A program made the position numbers and the translations under genes. The notes under the pieces are model-generated. The model searched no databases and was not told the DNA's origin. It saw only the letters and a program-made list of their open reading frames with translations. Positions 1-8,710 of a DNA stretch of 64,000 nucleotides are shown here, in pieces. This DNA comes from Fibrobacter sp. Lineage in GTDB: Bacteria > Fibrobacterota > Fibrobacteria > Fibrobacterales > Fibrobacteraceae. The stretch is from positions 16,042 through 80,041 of the forward strand of contig NZ_JAFWOM010000103.1 of the NCBI RefSeq assembly GCF_017545445.1, written 5' to 3'. Numbering within the stretch: the first letter of the stretch is position 1; each line of letters opens with the position of its first letter.

Positions 1-1751
1 TTGTCCTGGAGGTTTACGTTCAGGCTTTGGCCCTTGCTGAGGACTTCCTGTTCAAGTTTGCCGTTGAGGCCGTAAACATGAACCTTGAAAGCTTCGTTAT
101 TAGCGCTGCTGATTGTGATAGAGGACGTATTGCGAACGAGGCTGAATGCATTCGTGCTCGAAATGCGGCCAGAGATGATTCCTTCGTTCTTCTTTTTCTC
201 TTCCTCTTCTTTCTTCTTGCGTTCTTCTTCTTCGCGTTTCTTCTTGTCTTCTGGGCTTTCGACGTCGCTGCCAACGCTATCGACCGGGGCCTTCTTGCTC
301 AAGATGTAACCGAGCGCACCGACGAGAGGAGCGTTAATGTCAACGCAGACTTCGTTCACTTGCCAGTTGGAAACGTTACCGTCATGGCTTCCGCTATTGA
401 AGTTGCCTGCAATCATGCCGCCCAAGAGCTTGTTCTTTTCGGGGGCCGAACCTACGCCGTTGACATCGCGACCAGGATCTTCGTTGCCGTAGTAGCCGCG
501 GTGGTGCGGTCTCGTAGGAGCCTTGGCTCCATTGCGGGTAAAGCCTACGACGTAGGATTTCTTGTCGTTGTTGTCGCCAAGGAGGTAGGCGATGTTCTTT
601 TCAATAAGGTTATCGTAGGATTTGTCTTTAGAGAATTTGGCGTAGAGTGCGTACAAGAATGCGCCGCCAGACGGAGAGCGTGTGGGGAACCCAGATTCTT
701 TGGCGTCCTTGACGAAAATATCCTTGTTCTTGTCTTGTGGCTGATTATACATGCTTTCAAGGTAGTTCTCGCTGCCGGCGAGGTCTCCCTGCGGATGCCA
801 ATTGAAATAGAATTCTCCCAAAATGTAAGTAATCGGGCTTGCGTCAGAATAGCTTAATCGAGTCCAGCTATTCTTTTCAAAGTTAACCTTGTTGTAATAT
901 TTTTTTGCTTCAGTTACGTAAGAGGAATCCAAGGTTGTGCGATAAAGTTCCATGGCTGCAAGGCACGGACCGTCTTCGTAGATGCCCTGCCACCAGCTTT
1001 TTTCGTAGAAGCCCTGGGAATTTGTAACGCCATTTTTCTTCTTGGCGTAGGCAAAAGCGGTTTTTGCCGCCTTCAAGTATTTTTCACGGGCGGTGGAATC
1101 GGGGTCGATACGAGCCATGACGGCGAGCATTGCCGCTGCCATACCCGGTGTGTAAGAGTCGTCTGCGGTTGCTGTGATATCGCGCGGTTCGCCACCGTCG
1201 CCGTTTCCGAGCTTGCTCATGGCGCCTGCGGTCACCCACTTGTTGTGGTCCTTGTTGCCGTCACCCTTCACAGTCACAAAGTGACCGTCGTCAATGGCTG
1301 CCTTGACCCAGAAGTCGGCTTCGTAACGGAGTTCTTCGAGAAGGTCTCGCACATCGTTTGGCTTACCGCCCTTGCGGGTGTAGTCCTTGCTGGCCTTGTA
1401 GTCCGTATAGTCGCCCGTATAAAGGTCGTAGAAACCCTTGGTGAATTCAGCAAAGCTGAGGGCCAAAACGTAGGAGGCAAAACCTTGGCTCTGTCCGTAC
1501 ATCACGTGGTCACCGCAGTCGAACCAGCCGCCGCTCACGTCTTTTCCGTTGTATTTGTCACCTGTAAAGCTAGTCGGGTTGTTCGTGCCGTCGAGAATCC
1601 AGTTCGGCCCTTGGCCGGAGCGCTGGGCTCCGTAGAATCGGGTGGTCATCCATGCGGCTTCGATGAAATCATCGTCGCTTAGGCCCGCAAAACTATCTGT
1701 GAATGCAAATCCACAAACGGCAAGGCTTGCCAAAAATGTCTTTTTTAACAT
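1..1751 (-). CDS. GH9 endoglucanase (cellulase), 3' end cut by window edge
   Basis: Secreted glycoside hydrolase family 9 enzyme, expected to cleave beta-1,4-glucan by inversion. It reads from the ATG at 1751, chosen because a GAGG ribosome site lies six bases upstream; an in-frame ATG at 1757 overlaps that site. About 583 residues are visible with no stop. Residues 1-22 are a signal peptide. GGWFDCGDH (about residues 74-82) holds the catalytic base Asp pair, RPHHRGYYGN (about 413) is the GH9 His/Arg motif, and NEVCVDINAP (about 463) holds the proton-donor Glu. A run of Lys/Glu, not the usual Ser-rich linker, joins the catalytic domain to the start of a C-terminal beta-sandwich sorting-type domain (LVRNTSSITIS...VHVYGLNGK). 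It is divergent from the pectate lyase gene. Family assignment is firm; the exact Cel9 subtype and C-terminus are not visible. Confidence 0.93.
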   Translation of the reverse strand, partial: MLKKTFLASLAVCGFAFTDSFAGLSDDDFIEAAWMTTRFYGAQRSGQGPNWILDGTNNPTSFTGDKYNGKDVSGGWFDCGDHVMYGQSQGFASYVLALSFAEFTKGFYDLYTGDYTDYKASKDYTRKGGKPNDVRDLLEELRYEADFWVKAAIDDGHFVTVKGDGNKDHNKWVTAGAMSKLGNGDGGEPRDITATADDSYTPGMAAAMLAVMARIDPDSTAREKYLKAAKTAFAYAKKKNGVTNSQGFYEKSWWQGIYEDGPCLAAMELYRTTLDSSYVTEAKKYYNKVNFEKNSWTRLSYSDASPITYILGEFYFNWHPQGDLAGSENYLESMYNQPQDKNKDIFVKDAKESGFPTRSPSGGAFLYALYAKFSKDKSYDNLIEKNIAYLLGDNNDKKSYVVGFTRNGAKAPTRPHHRGYYGNEDPGRDVNGVGSAPEKNKLLGGMIAGNFNSGSHDGNVSNWQVNEVCVDINAPLVGALGYILSKKAPVDSVGSDVESPEDKKKREEEERKKKEEEEKKKNEGIISGRISSTNAFSLVRNTSSITISSANNEAFKVHVYGLNGKLEQEVLSKGQSLNVNLQD

Positions 1752-1923
1752 ACTCATCCTCAAAAGGTTACCCATCCACACTCTAGCGAACACAATATAA
1801 AATTTTATAAAAATATTTCATGAAAAATAAAATTCACGATTGGTAAAAATGGGAACTTTTACGCTTTTTTTGGCATTTTTTAGATTTTTTGAAGATTTTT
1901 TTTGGATTTATCGAAGAAATATA

Positions 1924-1954
1924 TTGAAGAAAAATACGCTTTACTATATATTTG
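1924..1954 (+). promoter_or_regulatory. Bacteroidota-like promoter for the pectate lyase
   Basis: TTG (1924-1926), a 20-base gap, then TATATTTG (1947-1954) match the -33/-7 pattern TTG-N19-21-TAnnTTTG known from Bacteroidota. It lies 45 bases before the lyase start, in the AT-rich divergent gap with the GH9 gene. Inferred from sequence only. Confidence 0.5.
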
Positions 1955-1999
1955 TATTCGAAAAGACCTGTTGGTGGGGTCTAAAAAGTTGGGATGTTT

Positions 2000-4042
2000 A
2001 TGAAACGTGTCGTTTCTGTTTTTGCTTGTACTTGTATAGCAGCCTTTTCTCAGGTTGGTGCTCAAGTCTCTTTTCAAAATGTTTCTGGCTCGCTAGAATC
2101 GGCTTATGCGGAGTGGGCTTCGGACGGTTCCGATAGTTACAATGTCTATTATTCGGGGGCTGGCTCCAAAGATGTCAAGGTCGATGCGCCTCTCATCCGC
2201 AAATATGGCTCCAAGTTCCGCGTCGATGTGGTTGGCCTCAAGGCCGGGAGTTACACGCTCAAGGTGGCTTCTGTCAAGGGAGGCAAGGAGACCGCTTCGG
2301 CTACTTCCAAATCGTTTGAAGTCAAGTCGCACGATCGCAGCGGTTTTGCATTTAACGATGGCCATGTTCCGGGGGCTTATAATGCCGACGGTACACTCAA
2401 GAATGGTGCTGTAGTCCTTTACGTTTCCGAGACGACAAAGAATACGGTTGAGCTCGATGTTGCAAAGAATAACAAAGGCGGAACGGACAATTTTGTGGGG
2501 CTCCAGAATATTTTGAATGCTTTTAAAAAAGGCTATGACAAACGGCCTCTTGTAATTCGTTTGGTGGGGAACGTTACGGACCCAGCCGATACCGACAAGG
2601 GCGATATTCTCGTGGATATGGACAAGAAAGAAGGCTTGTCTATGACTATTGAGGGTATCGGCAACGATGCTACGGCAAACGGCTGGGGTCTCCGTATCAA
2701 GGGCGCCCAAGATGTCGAGGTCAGGAATATCGGTTTCATGAACGTGGATTCCGACGAAGGCGACAATTTGGGCTTGCAGCAAGAGAACAAGTACATCTGG
2801 GTGCACAACTGCGATTTCTTTTATGGTCATGCTGGGAGCGACAAGGATCAGGTCAAGGGCGACGGCGCTTTGGATTGCAAAAAATCGACATACGTGACAT
2901 TCAGCTACAACCACTTTTGGGATAACGGCAAGTCGAACCTGCTAGGCCTCTCTGAAGGCACGACCGAAGGTCTTTACATCACGTATCATCACAACTGGTA
3001 CGACCACTCCGATAGTCGCCATCCGCGTGTGCGTTACTACAGCGCTCACGTTTATAACAACTATTATGATGGCAATGCGAAGTATGGTGCAGGTTCCACG
3101 CTTGGTTCTTCTGTGTTCATGGAGGCGAATTACTTCCGCAACTGCAAGTACCCGATGATGACCTCGCTGCAGGGAACTGACGTTTATGCGAGCGGCACCA
3201 AGCGCGATCCGACGAATAACGGCACGTTCAGCAAGGAAGCGGGCGGGACCATCAAGGCTTATAACAATTACATGGAAGGCTCTTACACGTTTATCCCGTA
3301 TGGTGCAAGCAAGTACATGCTCAAGGGTGTGGAAACCGCAGTAGGTTCCATTGACTCAAAGGTTGATTTCGATGCTTACGTTGTCGAAAAACGCGATACG
3401 CAAGTGCCTTCAAACGTGACGTCTTACGCTGGTGCGAACGTTTATAACAACTTCGATACAGACAAGTCTTTCATGTATAGCTACAAGGCAGATGATCCTG
3501 CGGTGGCACGTGATAACGTTGTGCGGTATGCTGGCCGCGTGCAGGGCGGCGATTTCAAGTGGGTGTTCGACAATTCCGTTGACGATGCCGCAAGCGAAGT
3601 GAACCAAAAGTTGAAGGACGCTCTGGTGGCGTATAAGGGCAGCAATGGCGAGGTGATGGAGTATAGCTCCTCTTCCAACGTCCTGAGTTCTTCCAATGCC
3701 GTCATCCTGAGCTCATCGAGCGAAGGATCCAGTGAAAGTTCTGGTAGCTCAATGGTTCCTGGATCATCTTCTAGCAAAGAGGAGCAGGGCATTGCTGTGT
3801 ATGTTCCTTCGAAGGAATACCTTTTCTATGATTCGAATTCGGACCGCCTTGTAGTCGGAACGAAAAACGTTGTTCGTTTGGATATTATCGGGATAGACGG
3901 CCACCGCGTCGATGTAACGGGCCTTAAGAAAGTGGGCGATGTCCGCGTGCTTGACTTAAGCTCTTTGCGTGCTGGCGTTTACATTGTCCGCCTCTCGACG
4001 TGGATGACGACTCATACGATGAAATTCGTTAAAAAGCCGTGA
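2000..4042 (+). CDS. Secreted pectate lyase, family PL1, with Ser-rich linker and C-terminal sorting-type domain
   Basis: Likely cleaves polygalacturonate by beta-elimination outside the cell. Start at 2000 is preferred over the in-frame ATG at 1994, which lies inside the GGGATG ribosome site. Signal peptide 1-22 (MKRVVSVFACTCIAAFSQVGA). A fibronectin-like beta domain spans about 24-110. The right-handed beta-helix lyase domain covers about 150-430, with LRIKGAQDVEVRNIGF, DGALDCKK and the hallmark HHNWYDHSDSRHPRVRYY at about 330-347, which holds the catalytic Arg. Residues 553-593 are a Ser-rich linker. The last 80 residues form a sorting-type domain (VRLDIIGIDGHR...GVYIVRLS). 680 residues. 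The ATGTTTATGAAA start is shared with the GH5 gene downstream. Family certain from the motif; substrate could also be pectin. Confidence 0.92.
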   Translation: MKRVVSVFACTCIAAFSQVGAQVSFQNVSGSLESAYAEWASDGSDSYNVYYSGAGSKDVKVDAPLIRKYGSKFRVDVVGLKAGSYTLKVASVKGGKETASATSKSFEVKSHDRSGFAFNDGHVPGAYNADGTLKNGAVVLYVSETTKNTVELDVAKNNKGGTDNFVGLQNILNAFKKGYDKRPLVIRLVGNVTDPADTDKGDILVDMDKKEGLSMTIEGIGNDATANGWGLRIKGAQDVEVRNIGFMNVDSDEGDNLGLQQENKYIWVHNCDFFYGHAGSDKDQVKGDGALDCKKSTYVTFSYNHFWDNGKSNLLGLSEGTTEGLYITYHHNWYDHSDSRHPRVRYYSAHVYNNYYDGNAKYGAGSTLGSSVFMEANYFRNCKYPMMTSLQGTDVYASGTKRDPTNNGTFSKEAGGTIKAYNNYMEGSYTFIPYGASKYMLKGVETAVGSIDSKVDFDAYVVEKRDTQVPSNVTSYAGANVYNNFDTDKSFMYSYKADDPAVARDNVVRYAGRVQGGDFKWVFDNSVDDAASEVNQKLKDALVAYKGSNGEVMEYSSSSNVLSSSNAVILSSSSEGSSESSGSSMVPGSSSSKEEQGIAVYVPSKEYLFYDSNSDRLVVGTKNVVRLDIIGIDGHRVDVTGLKKVGDVRVLDLSSLRAGVYIVRLSTWMTTHTMKFVKKP

Positions 4043-4099
4043 GCTTTGAGGCGTGCGCAATGAATAATTGTCCTTGCAAACGTATGATACTTTGTTGTA

Positions 4100-4339
4100 A
4101 TACATACTAAATTTGTTTTTTTGTGTTTTAGTATGTAAAAAATGGGCTGAGAAGCACTTAAAAATGGCGTTAAAGCGACTTTTTAGTCTTTTTTTTGCAA
4201 AAAAGCCCCCCAAAATGCCTTTTTTTAAGCAAAAATTACATACTAAACACCTTAAAAATGCTTTTTAGTATGTAATGCACTGGAGTAATCGATTGCCGAT
4301 TACATATCAAATTGCGCAAAAAATGATTTTAGTATGTAA
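4100..4339. repeat. Three inverted-repeat units of TTACATACTAA / TTAGTATGTAA
   Basis: Six copies of one 11-mer alternate in orientation and pair into three units of 39-40 bases: 4100-4138, 4236-4275 and 4300-4339. The arms are separated by 17, 18 and 18 bases. The left arms of units 1 and 3 have one and two mismatches; the rest are exact. The spacers differ in sequence, so the arms are what is conserved. They could be operator pairs or hairpins of a transcript. Confidence 0.85.
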
Positions 4340-4402
4340 AGCAAACAAGTATTTTTCTCTGCTGAGCTTTGTAAAATACTCAAAGGCACGAAGTGCCGAC
4401 CT

Positions 4403-4472
4403 CATACCTCATCGCTCGCTCTCCCAACCACTAACCACTAACCACTTCCTACCGCCTACTGTCTACTAAATA
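4403..4472 (+). repeat. Degenerate heptad repeat array
   Basis: From 4424 the sequence reads in exact 7-base register: CCAACCA, CTAACCA, CTAACCA, CTTCCTA, CCGCCTA, CTGTCTA, CTAAATA. Before it are CTCATAC and CTCATCG units. It lies between the PL1 and GH5 genes. Confidence 0.8.
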
Positions 4473-4614
4473 TGTAACTTTTCCTATACGTAAAGTGTTT
4501 TTTTGCACATTCTGGAATGTTTCCAAATAAATTACAACTTTTTTTCTACGCATTTTGTATTTTTTATCTGGGATTATATGGTTGCGGAGATTGGGTGAAC
4601 CCAAAAGGATGTTT

Positions 4615-7323
4615 ATGAAAAAAATCTTCGCATTTCTGATGTGCGCTGCCGTAACGTCTGCTATGGCAGTTAGTGCTAGCCGTGTTGGCCCTGTGAGCAC
4701 GTACGGTGAACTTAAGGCAAACGGCGGCAAGCTTTCCGGTACTTGCCCGGATTACTCCAACAAGGCCGTCCAAGTCAAGGGCATGAGCCTCTTCTGGAGT
4801 TCGGGTGCAGATAGCTCTACCGTTTTCTATTCCGAAAAGGCCGTGAACGCCATGGTGAAGCAGATGAACATCGAAGTCATCCGCTTTGCAATGGGTGTGA
4901 CTCAGGAAAAGTTCCAGGACCAGGGCCGTGGCTACTTGAGCAGCGCGCAGGGCGAAACCTTGCAGAAGGGCTACCTCAAGAACGTGGTCAATGCCGCTAT
5001 CGAAAACGACATTTACGTGATTATCGACTGGCACATCGAAAGTGCAAACGGCAATACTTCTGAAGCTGTCAAGTTCTTCGAATATGCCGCTAAGGAATAC
5101 GGCTCCTACAACAACGTGATTTTCGAAGTGTGGAACGAACCTGTCGGTGCCGACATGGGTACGGTCGCCTCTCATGCGAACTCCGTGATTGCCGCAATCC
5201 GTAAGTATTCCGACAACCTCGTGCTCGTGGGCAGCCCGGAATGGTCCAGCCATCCGGAACAGTGCGCCCAGGCTGGCATTCAGGACAGCAAGAAAAACTT
5301 CGGTTGCACGCTCCACTTCTATGCTGCAACGCACCAGACGGGTAACGGTGGCTACAATGATCGTGCCGCTCAGGCTATGTCTGCCGGCGTTCCTGTGTTT
5401 GCTACGGAATGGGGTACGGTCAGCGCCGACGGTAACGGCTCCCCGAACCAGAGCGCAAGCCAAGCATGGATTAGCTGGATGAACCAGAACAATGTTTCTT
5501 GGGCCAACTGGTCTGCTTCCGCTATCAAGGAACAGTCCGCAGCTTTCCAGAACCTCGCTATCGACAACGGCCTTACCTTTACGACTTCCGGTAATATGGT
5601 CAAGGGCTGGATGAACGGAACGAGCGGCTATAAGGACTGCGGCCTCCAAAACGGCAGCAGCAGCGGCAACAGCGGTTACTCGACGGGTGTTGCTAACGGT
5701 GCTACAACCGACCTTATTGACGACCTTGAAGACGGTGACCGTTTTGCCTACACGGGCGGATGGTGGTCTGCATTTGCTGATTCCGACGACGATACGGACG
5801 GCAAGGGTGAAACCTCTATTTCTAACAGCAAGTGGGAAAACGATTTCGGCAAGCAGGTCTATGACGTGCTCATGCCGAAGAAGGGCGACAAGAACACCTC
5901 CAAGTACATGGCCGGTATCGAAAAGATCAAGCTTGCCAAGGGTGCTTACAAGTACGCTCCGTATGTGGCAATCGGCCTCAACCTCAAGCGCGATACGACT
6001 ATTATCGACCTTTCTGCTTGCAAGTCCATCAGCTACAAGTTCAAGGGTGCAAGCCACAACTTCCGCGTTGAAACTTCTCTCGTCACGAACTGGAACTTCC
6101 ATCACGTGAACAAGGACGGTTCCGAAGAATGGAAGGAAGTGGAACTCACTTGGGACCAGTTCACTCAGGAAAGCTGGGGCGATGATGACAAGCACTTCAG
6201 CCTCGGTGACAAGGGCATGAACAAGGTGCAGCGCTTTGCTTGGGAAGTCAAGGGCGCTCTCGATGTCCCGGATAGCAAGAACCAGCCGAAGTACGATTAT
6301 CTCTATGTGGATGACGTACGTTGCAATGGTGCTTCTATCACGGCGATCAGTGCTGGTGACGGCCCTGCTCCGACCTCTTCTTCTGCAACTGCAAAGTCCA
6401 GCTCCGCAACGGCTAAGTCTAGCTCTGCTACGACTCCGAAATCTTCTGCTACAGTAGTTGTGCCGACTAAGGACCTCTTGGTTATCGATGATGTCGAAGA
6501 CCTTGACGAAGTTCTCAATGTTGGCGGTTCTTGGTATGCTTATACCGATAGCGCTTCGGGTGGCAAGTCCAAGATTTCTAACGCCTATGATCCGGAACTT
6601 CCGGGCTACGTCGTTGTGTTCCCGGGTACGAAGGATGCTACCAATGGTACTAAGGGCTTTGTCGGCCTCACGGAAATCTTCTGGAATCAGGCGGATTACG
6701 AATATGCTCCGTTCGTGGCTCTTGGCCTCAACTTGGTCGATACGACCAAGGGCTATGATTTGAGCGCATGCACGGCTCTCAGCTACCGCTACAAGGGTGC
6801 TGCTCATAAGTTCAAGGTTCAGGACGGTCAGGTGAAGGATTACGCTTACCACGAACTCCTCGCTAAGGATGCTAAGGAATGGACGAATGTTGTTATTCCT
6901 TGGGAAAAGCTCGAACAGCCGGTCTGGACGAAGGCTAAGGTTGACTTGAACAAGGCTGCTATCAAGAAGATGGCTTGGGAAGTCGTTGGCTATGAAGGCT
7001 TTGACGAACAGCCGGAAATCAACTACCTCTATGTGGATGACCTCAAGTGCTTGAGCGGTGGTACGGGAATCAAGACTGTTGCCCGTGCAGCAAGTGGCAT
7101 CAAGCTCGGCTTTGCAGGCAATATGCTGAACGTAAACTTCAGCAAGGCAGGCAAGGCTTCTGTTCAGGTGTTCGACATGATGGGTCACGTTGTTGAAAGC
7201 TTCAACGAAAGCGTTTCTGCCGGCGCTAACCAGTTCTCTCTCAAGAACATGAGCAATGGCAACTACGTTGTACGTGTTACGATGAACGGTGCAAGCAAGA
7301 CCGCCCGCATCTCCATCAAGTAA
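4615..7323 (+). CDS. Secreted GH5 endoglucanase with two CBM11-like modules
   Basis: Retaining cellulase expected to hydrolyse beta-1,4-glucan. Start 4615 follows AAGG with six bases between; an upstream in-frame ATG at 4609 overlaps the ribosome site. Signal peptide about 1-22. The GH5 barrel covers about 25-350, with DWHIES (about 142), proton donor Glu175 in FEVWNEP, and nucleophile Glu265 in FATEWG. Two related beta-sandwich modules follow, at about 366-575 (LIDDLEDGDRFAY) and 620-812 (VIDDVEDLDEVLN), both ending YLYVDD(V/L); they resemble CBM11 glucan-binding modules. A Ser/Ala/Thr/Lys-rich linker separates them. Residues about 820-902 are a C-terminal sorting-type domain (VQVFDMMGHVV...GNYVVRVTMNG). 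902 residues. GH5 is certain; the CBM11 label rests on overall pattern. Confidence 0.92.
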   Translation: MKKIFAFLMCAAVTSAMAVSASRVGPVSTYGELKANGGKLSGTCPDYSNKAVQVKGMSLFWSSGADSSTVFYSEKAVNAMVKQMNIEVIRFAMGVTQEKFQDQGRGYLSSAQGETLQKGYLKNVVNAAIENDIYVIIDWHIESANGNTSEAVKFFEYAAKEYGSYNNVIFEVWNEPVGADMGTVASHANSVIAAIRKYSDNLVLVGSPEWSSHPEQCAQAGIQDSKKNFGCTLHFYAATHQTGNGGYNDRAAQAMSAGVPVFATEWGTVSADGNGSPNQSASQAWISWMNQNNVSWANWSASAIKEQSAAFQNLAIDNGLTFTTSGNMVKGWMNGTSGYKDCGLQNGSSSGNSGYSTGVANGATTDLIDDLEDGDRFAYTGGWWSAFADSDDDTDGKGETSISNSKWENDFGKQVYDVLMPKKGDKNTSKYMAGIEKIKLAKGAYKYAPYVAIGLNLKRDTTIIDLSACKSISYKFKGASHNFRVETSLVTNWNFHHVNKDGSEEWKEVELTWDQFTQESWGDDDKHFSLGDKGMNKVQRFAWEVKGALDVPDSKNQPKYDYLYVDDVRCNGASITAISAGDGPAPTSSSATAKSSSATAKSSSATTPKSSATVVVPTKDLLVIDDVEDLDEVLNVGGSWYAYTDSASGGKSKISNAYDPELPGYVVVFPGTKDATNGTKGFVGLTEIFWNQADYEYAPFVALGLNLVDTTKGYDLSACTALSYRYKGAAHKFKVQDGQVKDYAYHELLAKDAKEWTNVVIPWEKLEQPVWTKAKVDLNKAAIKKMAWEVVGYEGFDEQPEINYLYVDDLKCLSGGTGIKTVARAASGIKLGFAGNMLNVNFSKAGKASVQVFDMMGHVVESFNESVSAGANQFSLKNMSNGNYVVRVTMNGASKTARISIK

Positions 7324-7361
7324 AGACTGAAGCGTCTCTGGACGCATAAGTAACCATCAAA

Positions 7362-7391
7362 ACGCTCCGGACGGATGTCCGGAGTGTTTTT
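7362..7391 (+). terminator. Rho-independent terminator after the GH5 gene
   Basis: An 11-bp stem, ACGCTCCGGAC / GTCCGGAGTGT (one G-T pair), with loop GGAT, runs straight into a T run. It sits 39 bases past the GH5 stop. Confidence 0.9.
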
Positions 7392-7392
7392 G

Positions 7393-7422
7393 TTGTATAT
7401 AACCATTTTATTTCTAAATTTG
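7393..7422 (+). promoter_or_regulatory. Promoter giving a nearly leaderless aminotransferase mRNA
   Basis: TTG (7393-7395), 19 bases, then TAAATTTG (7415-7422), seven bases before the ATG at 7430. No Shine-Dalgarno sequence fits in between, so the transcript probably starts at or a few bases before the ATG. Confidence 0.6.
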
Positions 7423-7429
7423 CTTTGCT

Positions 7430-8656
7430 ATGCAACCATTAAGTCAACGTACCGAAACTTTTACCGATTCTGTTATCCGTCGAATGACCCGCATTGCGAA
7501 TGCGTGCGGTGCTATTAACTTGTCGCAGGGCTTCCCTGATTTTGACCCGCCGGAATCGCTCACGAAGCGTCTTTCGGAAGTGGCTTTGACTGGCCCGCAC
7601 CAGTATGCGATTACGTTTGGCGCACAGAATTTCCGCGAGGCTCTGAGCGATAAGCAGTTCCATTTTAGCGGGCTGCGTTACGATCCGCAAAAAGAGATTG
7701 TGATTACGTGCGGCAGTACCGAAGCTATGATGGCGTCGATGATATCGGTCTGCAATCCGGGCGATAAGGTAGTGTTGTTTTCGCCGTTCTACGAGAACTA
7801 TTCTGCGGATACGATTTTATGCGGGGCGACTCCGGTTTATGTGCCACTCTCGCCAGTCGATTTGAGTTTTGATGCGAACGTGCTCGAAAGTGCGATGGCG
7901 CAGCCGGGCGTGAAGGCTCTTGTGCTTTGCAATCCGGCGAACCCGAGCGGCAAGGTCTTTACGCACGAAGAACTTTCGATTATCGCATCGCTTGCTATCA
8001 AGTACGATTTGTACGTAATTACGGACGAAGTTTACGAGCATATCATTTACGCTCCGCATCGCCATACGTACATCGCGACGCTCCCGGGAATGTTCGAACG
8101 TACGATTGAATGTAGCAGCTTGAGCAAGACGTATTCGATTACGGGTTGGCGCTTGGGCTACGTGCTTGCAGCGGAACCGGTTATGGAACGCATCAAAAAA
8201 GTTCACGACTTTTTGACGGTGGGTGCTGCGGCTCCGTTGATGGAAGCTGCTGTGACGGCGCTCCGTTATGACGACTCGTATTATGCGGGTTTGCTGGCTC
8301 ATTACACGCACATGAAGGACGTGTTTACGAGTGGACTCCGCAATCTCGGTTTGCACTTTACCGAACCGCAAGGAGCTTACTTTGTGCTGATTGATATTAG
8401 CGAATTCGGTTATGGTCGGCGCGGTGTTAGCGGCTCGCGCGAATCTTGTAGTGATGTAAAATGCGTGGCCGACGCATTGCCCGATGAACAATTCTGCATT
8501 GATATGGCACAGAAGGTGGGTGTCGCTGCGGTTCCGGGGTCGAGTTTTTTCCGCGAACCGGTGGACCATCTTGTCCGTTTGCATTTCGCAAAAAAAGACG
8601 AAACGCTTTACGAAGCGCTTAACCGATTGGAAAATCTGAAAAAATTAAAACGTTAG
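7430..8656 (+). CDS. PLP-dependent aminotransferase, class I/II
   Basis: Fold-type I aminotransferase, 408 residues, cytoplasmic. N-terminal LSQGFPDFDPP is the substrate/PLP segment shared by methionine and kynurenine/glutamine aminotransferases. CGSTEAMMASM binds the phosphate, NPANPSGKVF is the class signature, ITDEVYEHIIY holds the pyridine-N Asp, and Lys233 in SSLSKTYSITGWRLGY is the Schiff-base lysine. The closest family by eye is the YbdL/KAT-like group acting on methionine or aromatic amino acids; the exact substrate is not decidable. A short insertion near residues 325-345 (GRRGVSGSRESCSDVK) looks like a surface loop. The gene follows the GH5 terminator and is 54 bases ahead of the MATE gene, which has its own promoter. 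Confidence 0.9.
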   Translation: MQPLSQRTETFTDSVIRRMTRIANACGAINLSQGFPDFDPPESLTKRLSEVALTGPHQYAITFGAQNFREALSDKQFHFSGLRYDPQKEIVITCGSTEAMMASMISVCNPGDKVVLFSPFYENYSADTILCGATPVYVPLSPVDLSFDANVLESAMAQPGVKALVLCNPANPSGKVFTHEELSIIASLAIKYDLYVITDEVYEHIIYAPHRHTYIATLPGMFERTIECSSLSKTYSITGWRLGYVLAAEPVMERIKKVHDFLTVGAAAPLMEAAVTALRYDDSYYAGLLAHYTHMKDVFTSGLRNLGLHFTEPQGAYFVLIDISEFGYGRRGVSGSRESCSDVKCVADALPDEQFCIDMAQKVGVAAVPGSSFFREPVDHLVRLHFAKKDETLYEALNRLENLKKLKR

Positions 8657-8695
8657 TTCTTTGTTTTTGGGCTGTCGCGCGGTCTTTGATTTTTC

Positions 8696-8703
8696 TATCT
8701 TTG
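8696..8703 (+). promoter_or_regulatory. -7 box TATCTTTG before the MATE gene
   Basis: TATCTTTG lies seven bases before the ATG at 8711, the same gap as at 7430. No well-placed -33 element is evident. No ribosome site is present, so a leaderless mRNA is likely. Confidence 0.5.
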
Positions 8704-8710
8704 CCAAGCT

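Larger units (their letters stand above)
4043..4614. other. 572-base gap with inverted repeats, hairpin and heptad array
   Basis: No credible gene. From left to right it holds AT-rich DNA, three inverted-repeat units (4100-4339), a perfect GGCAC-GAA-GTGCC hairpin (4385-4397), a 7-bp-register repeat array (4403-4472), then the AT-rich leader and AAGG ribosome site of the GH5 gene. Confidence 0.8.

Noticed and set aside
27..857. Long plus-strand frame at the left edge
   Set aside because: The minus strand encodes the GH9 enzyme continuously through this region, with catalytic motifs; the plus frame is its shadow.
4100..4339. Possible CRISPR array from the repeated 11-mers
   Set aside because: Copies alternate in direction, spacing between units is 136 and 64 bases rather than constant, the repeats are too short, and no cas gene is nearby.
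4564..7347. A 927-residue open frame on the minus strand opposite the GH5 gene
   Set aside because: It is the antisense shadow of a real gene with strong codon bias; no domain, signal peptide or ribosome site, and the plus strand has clear GH5 motifs.
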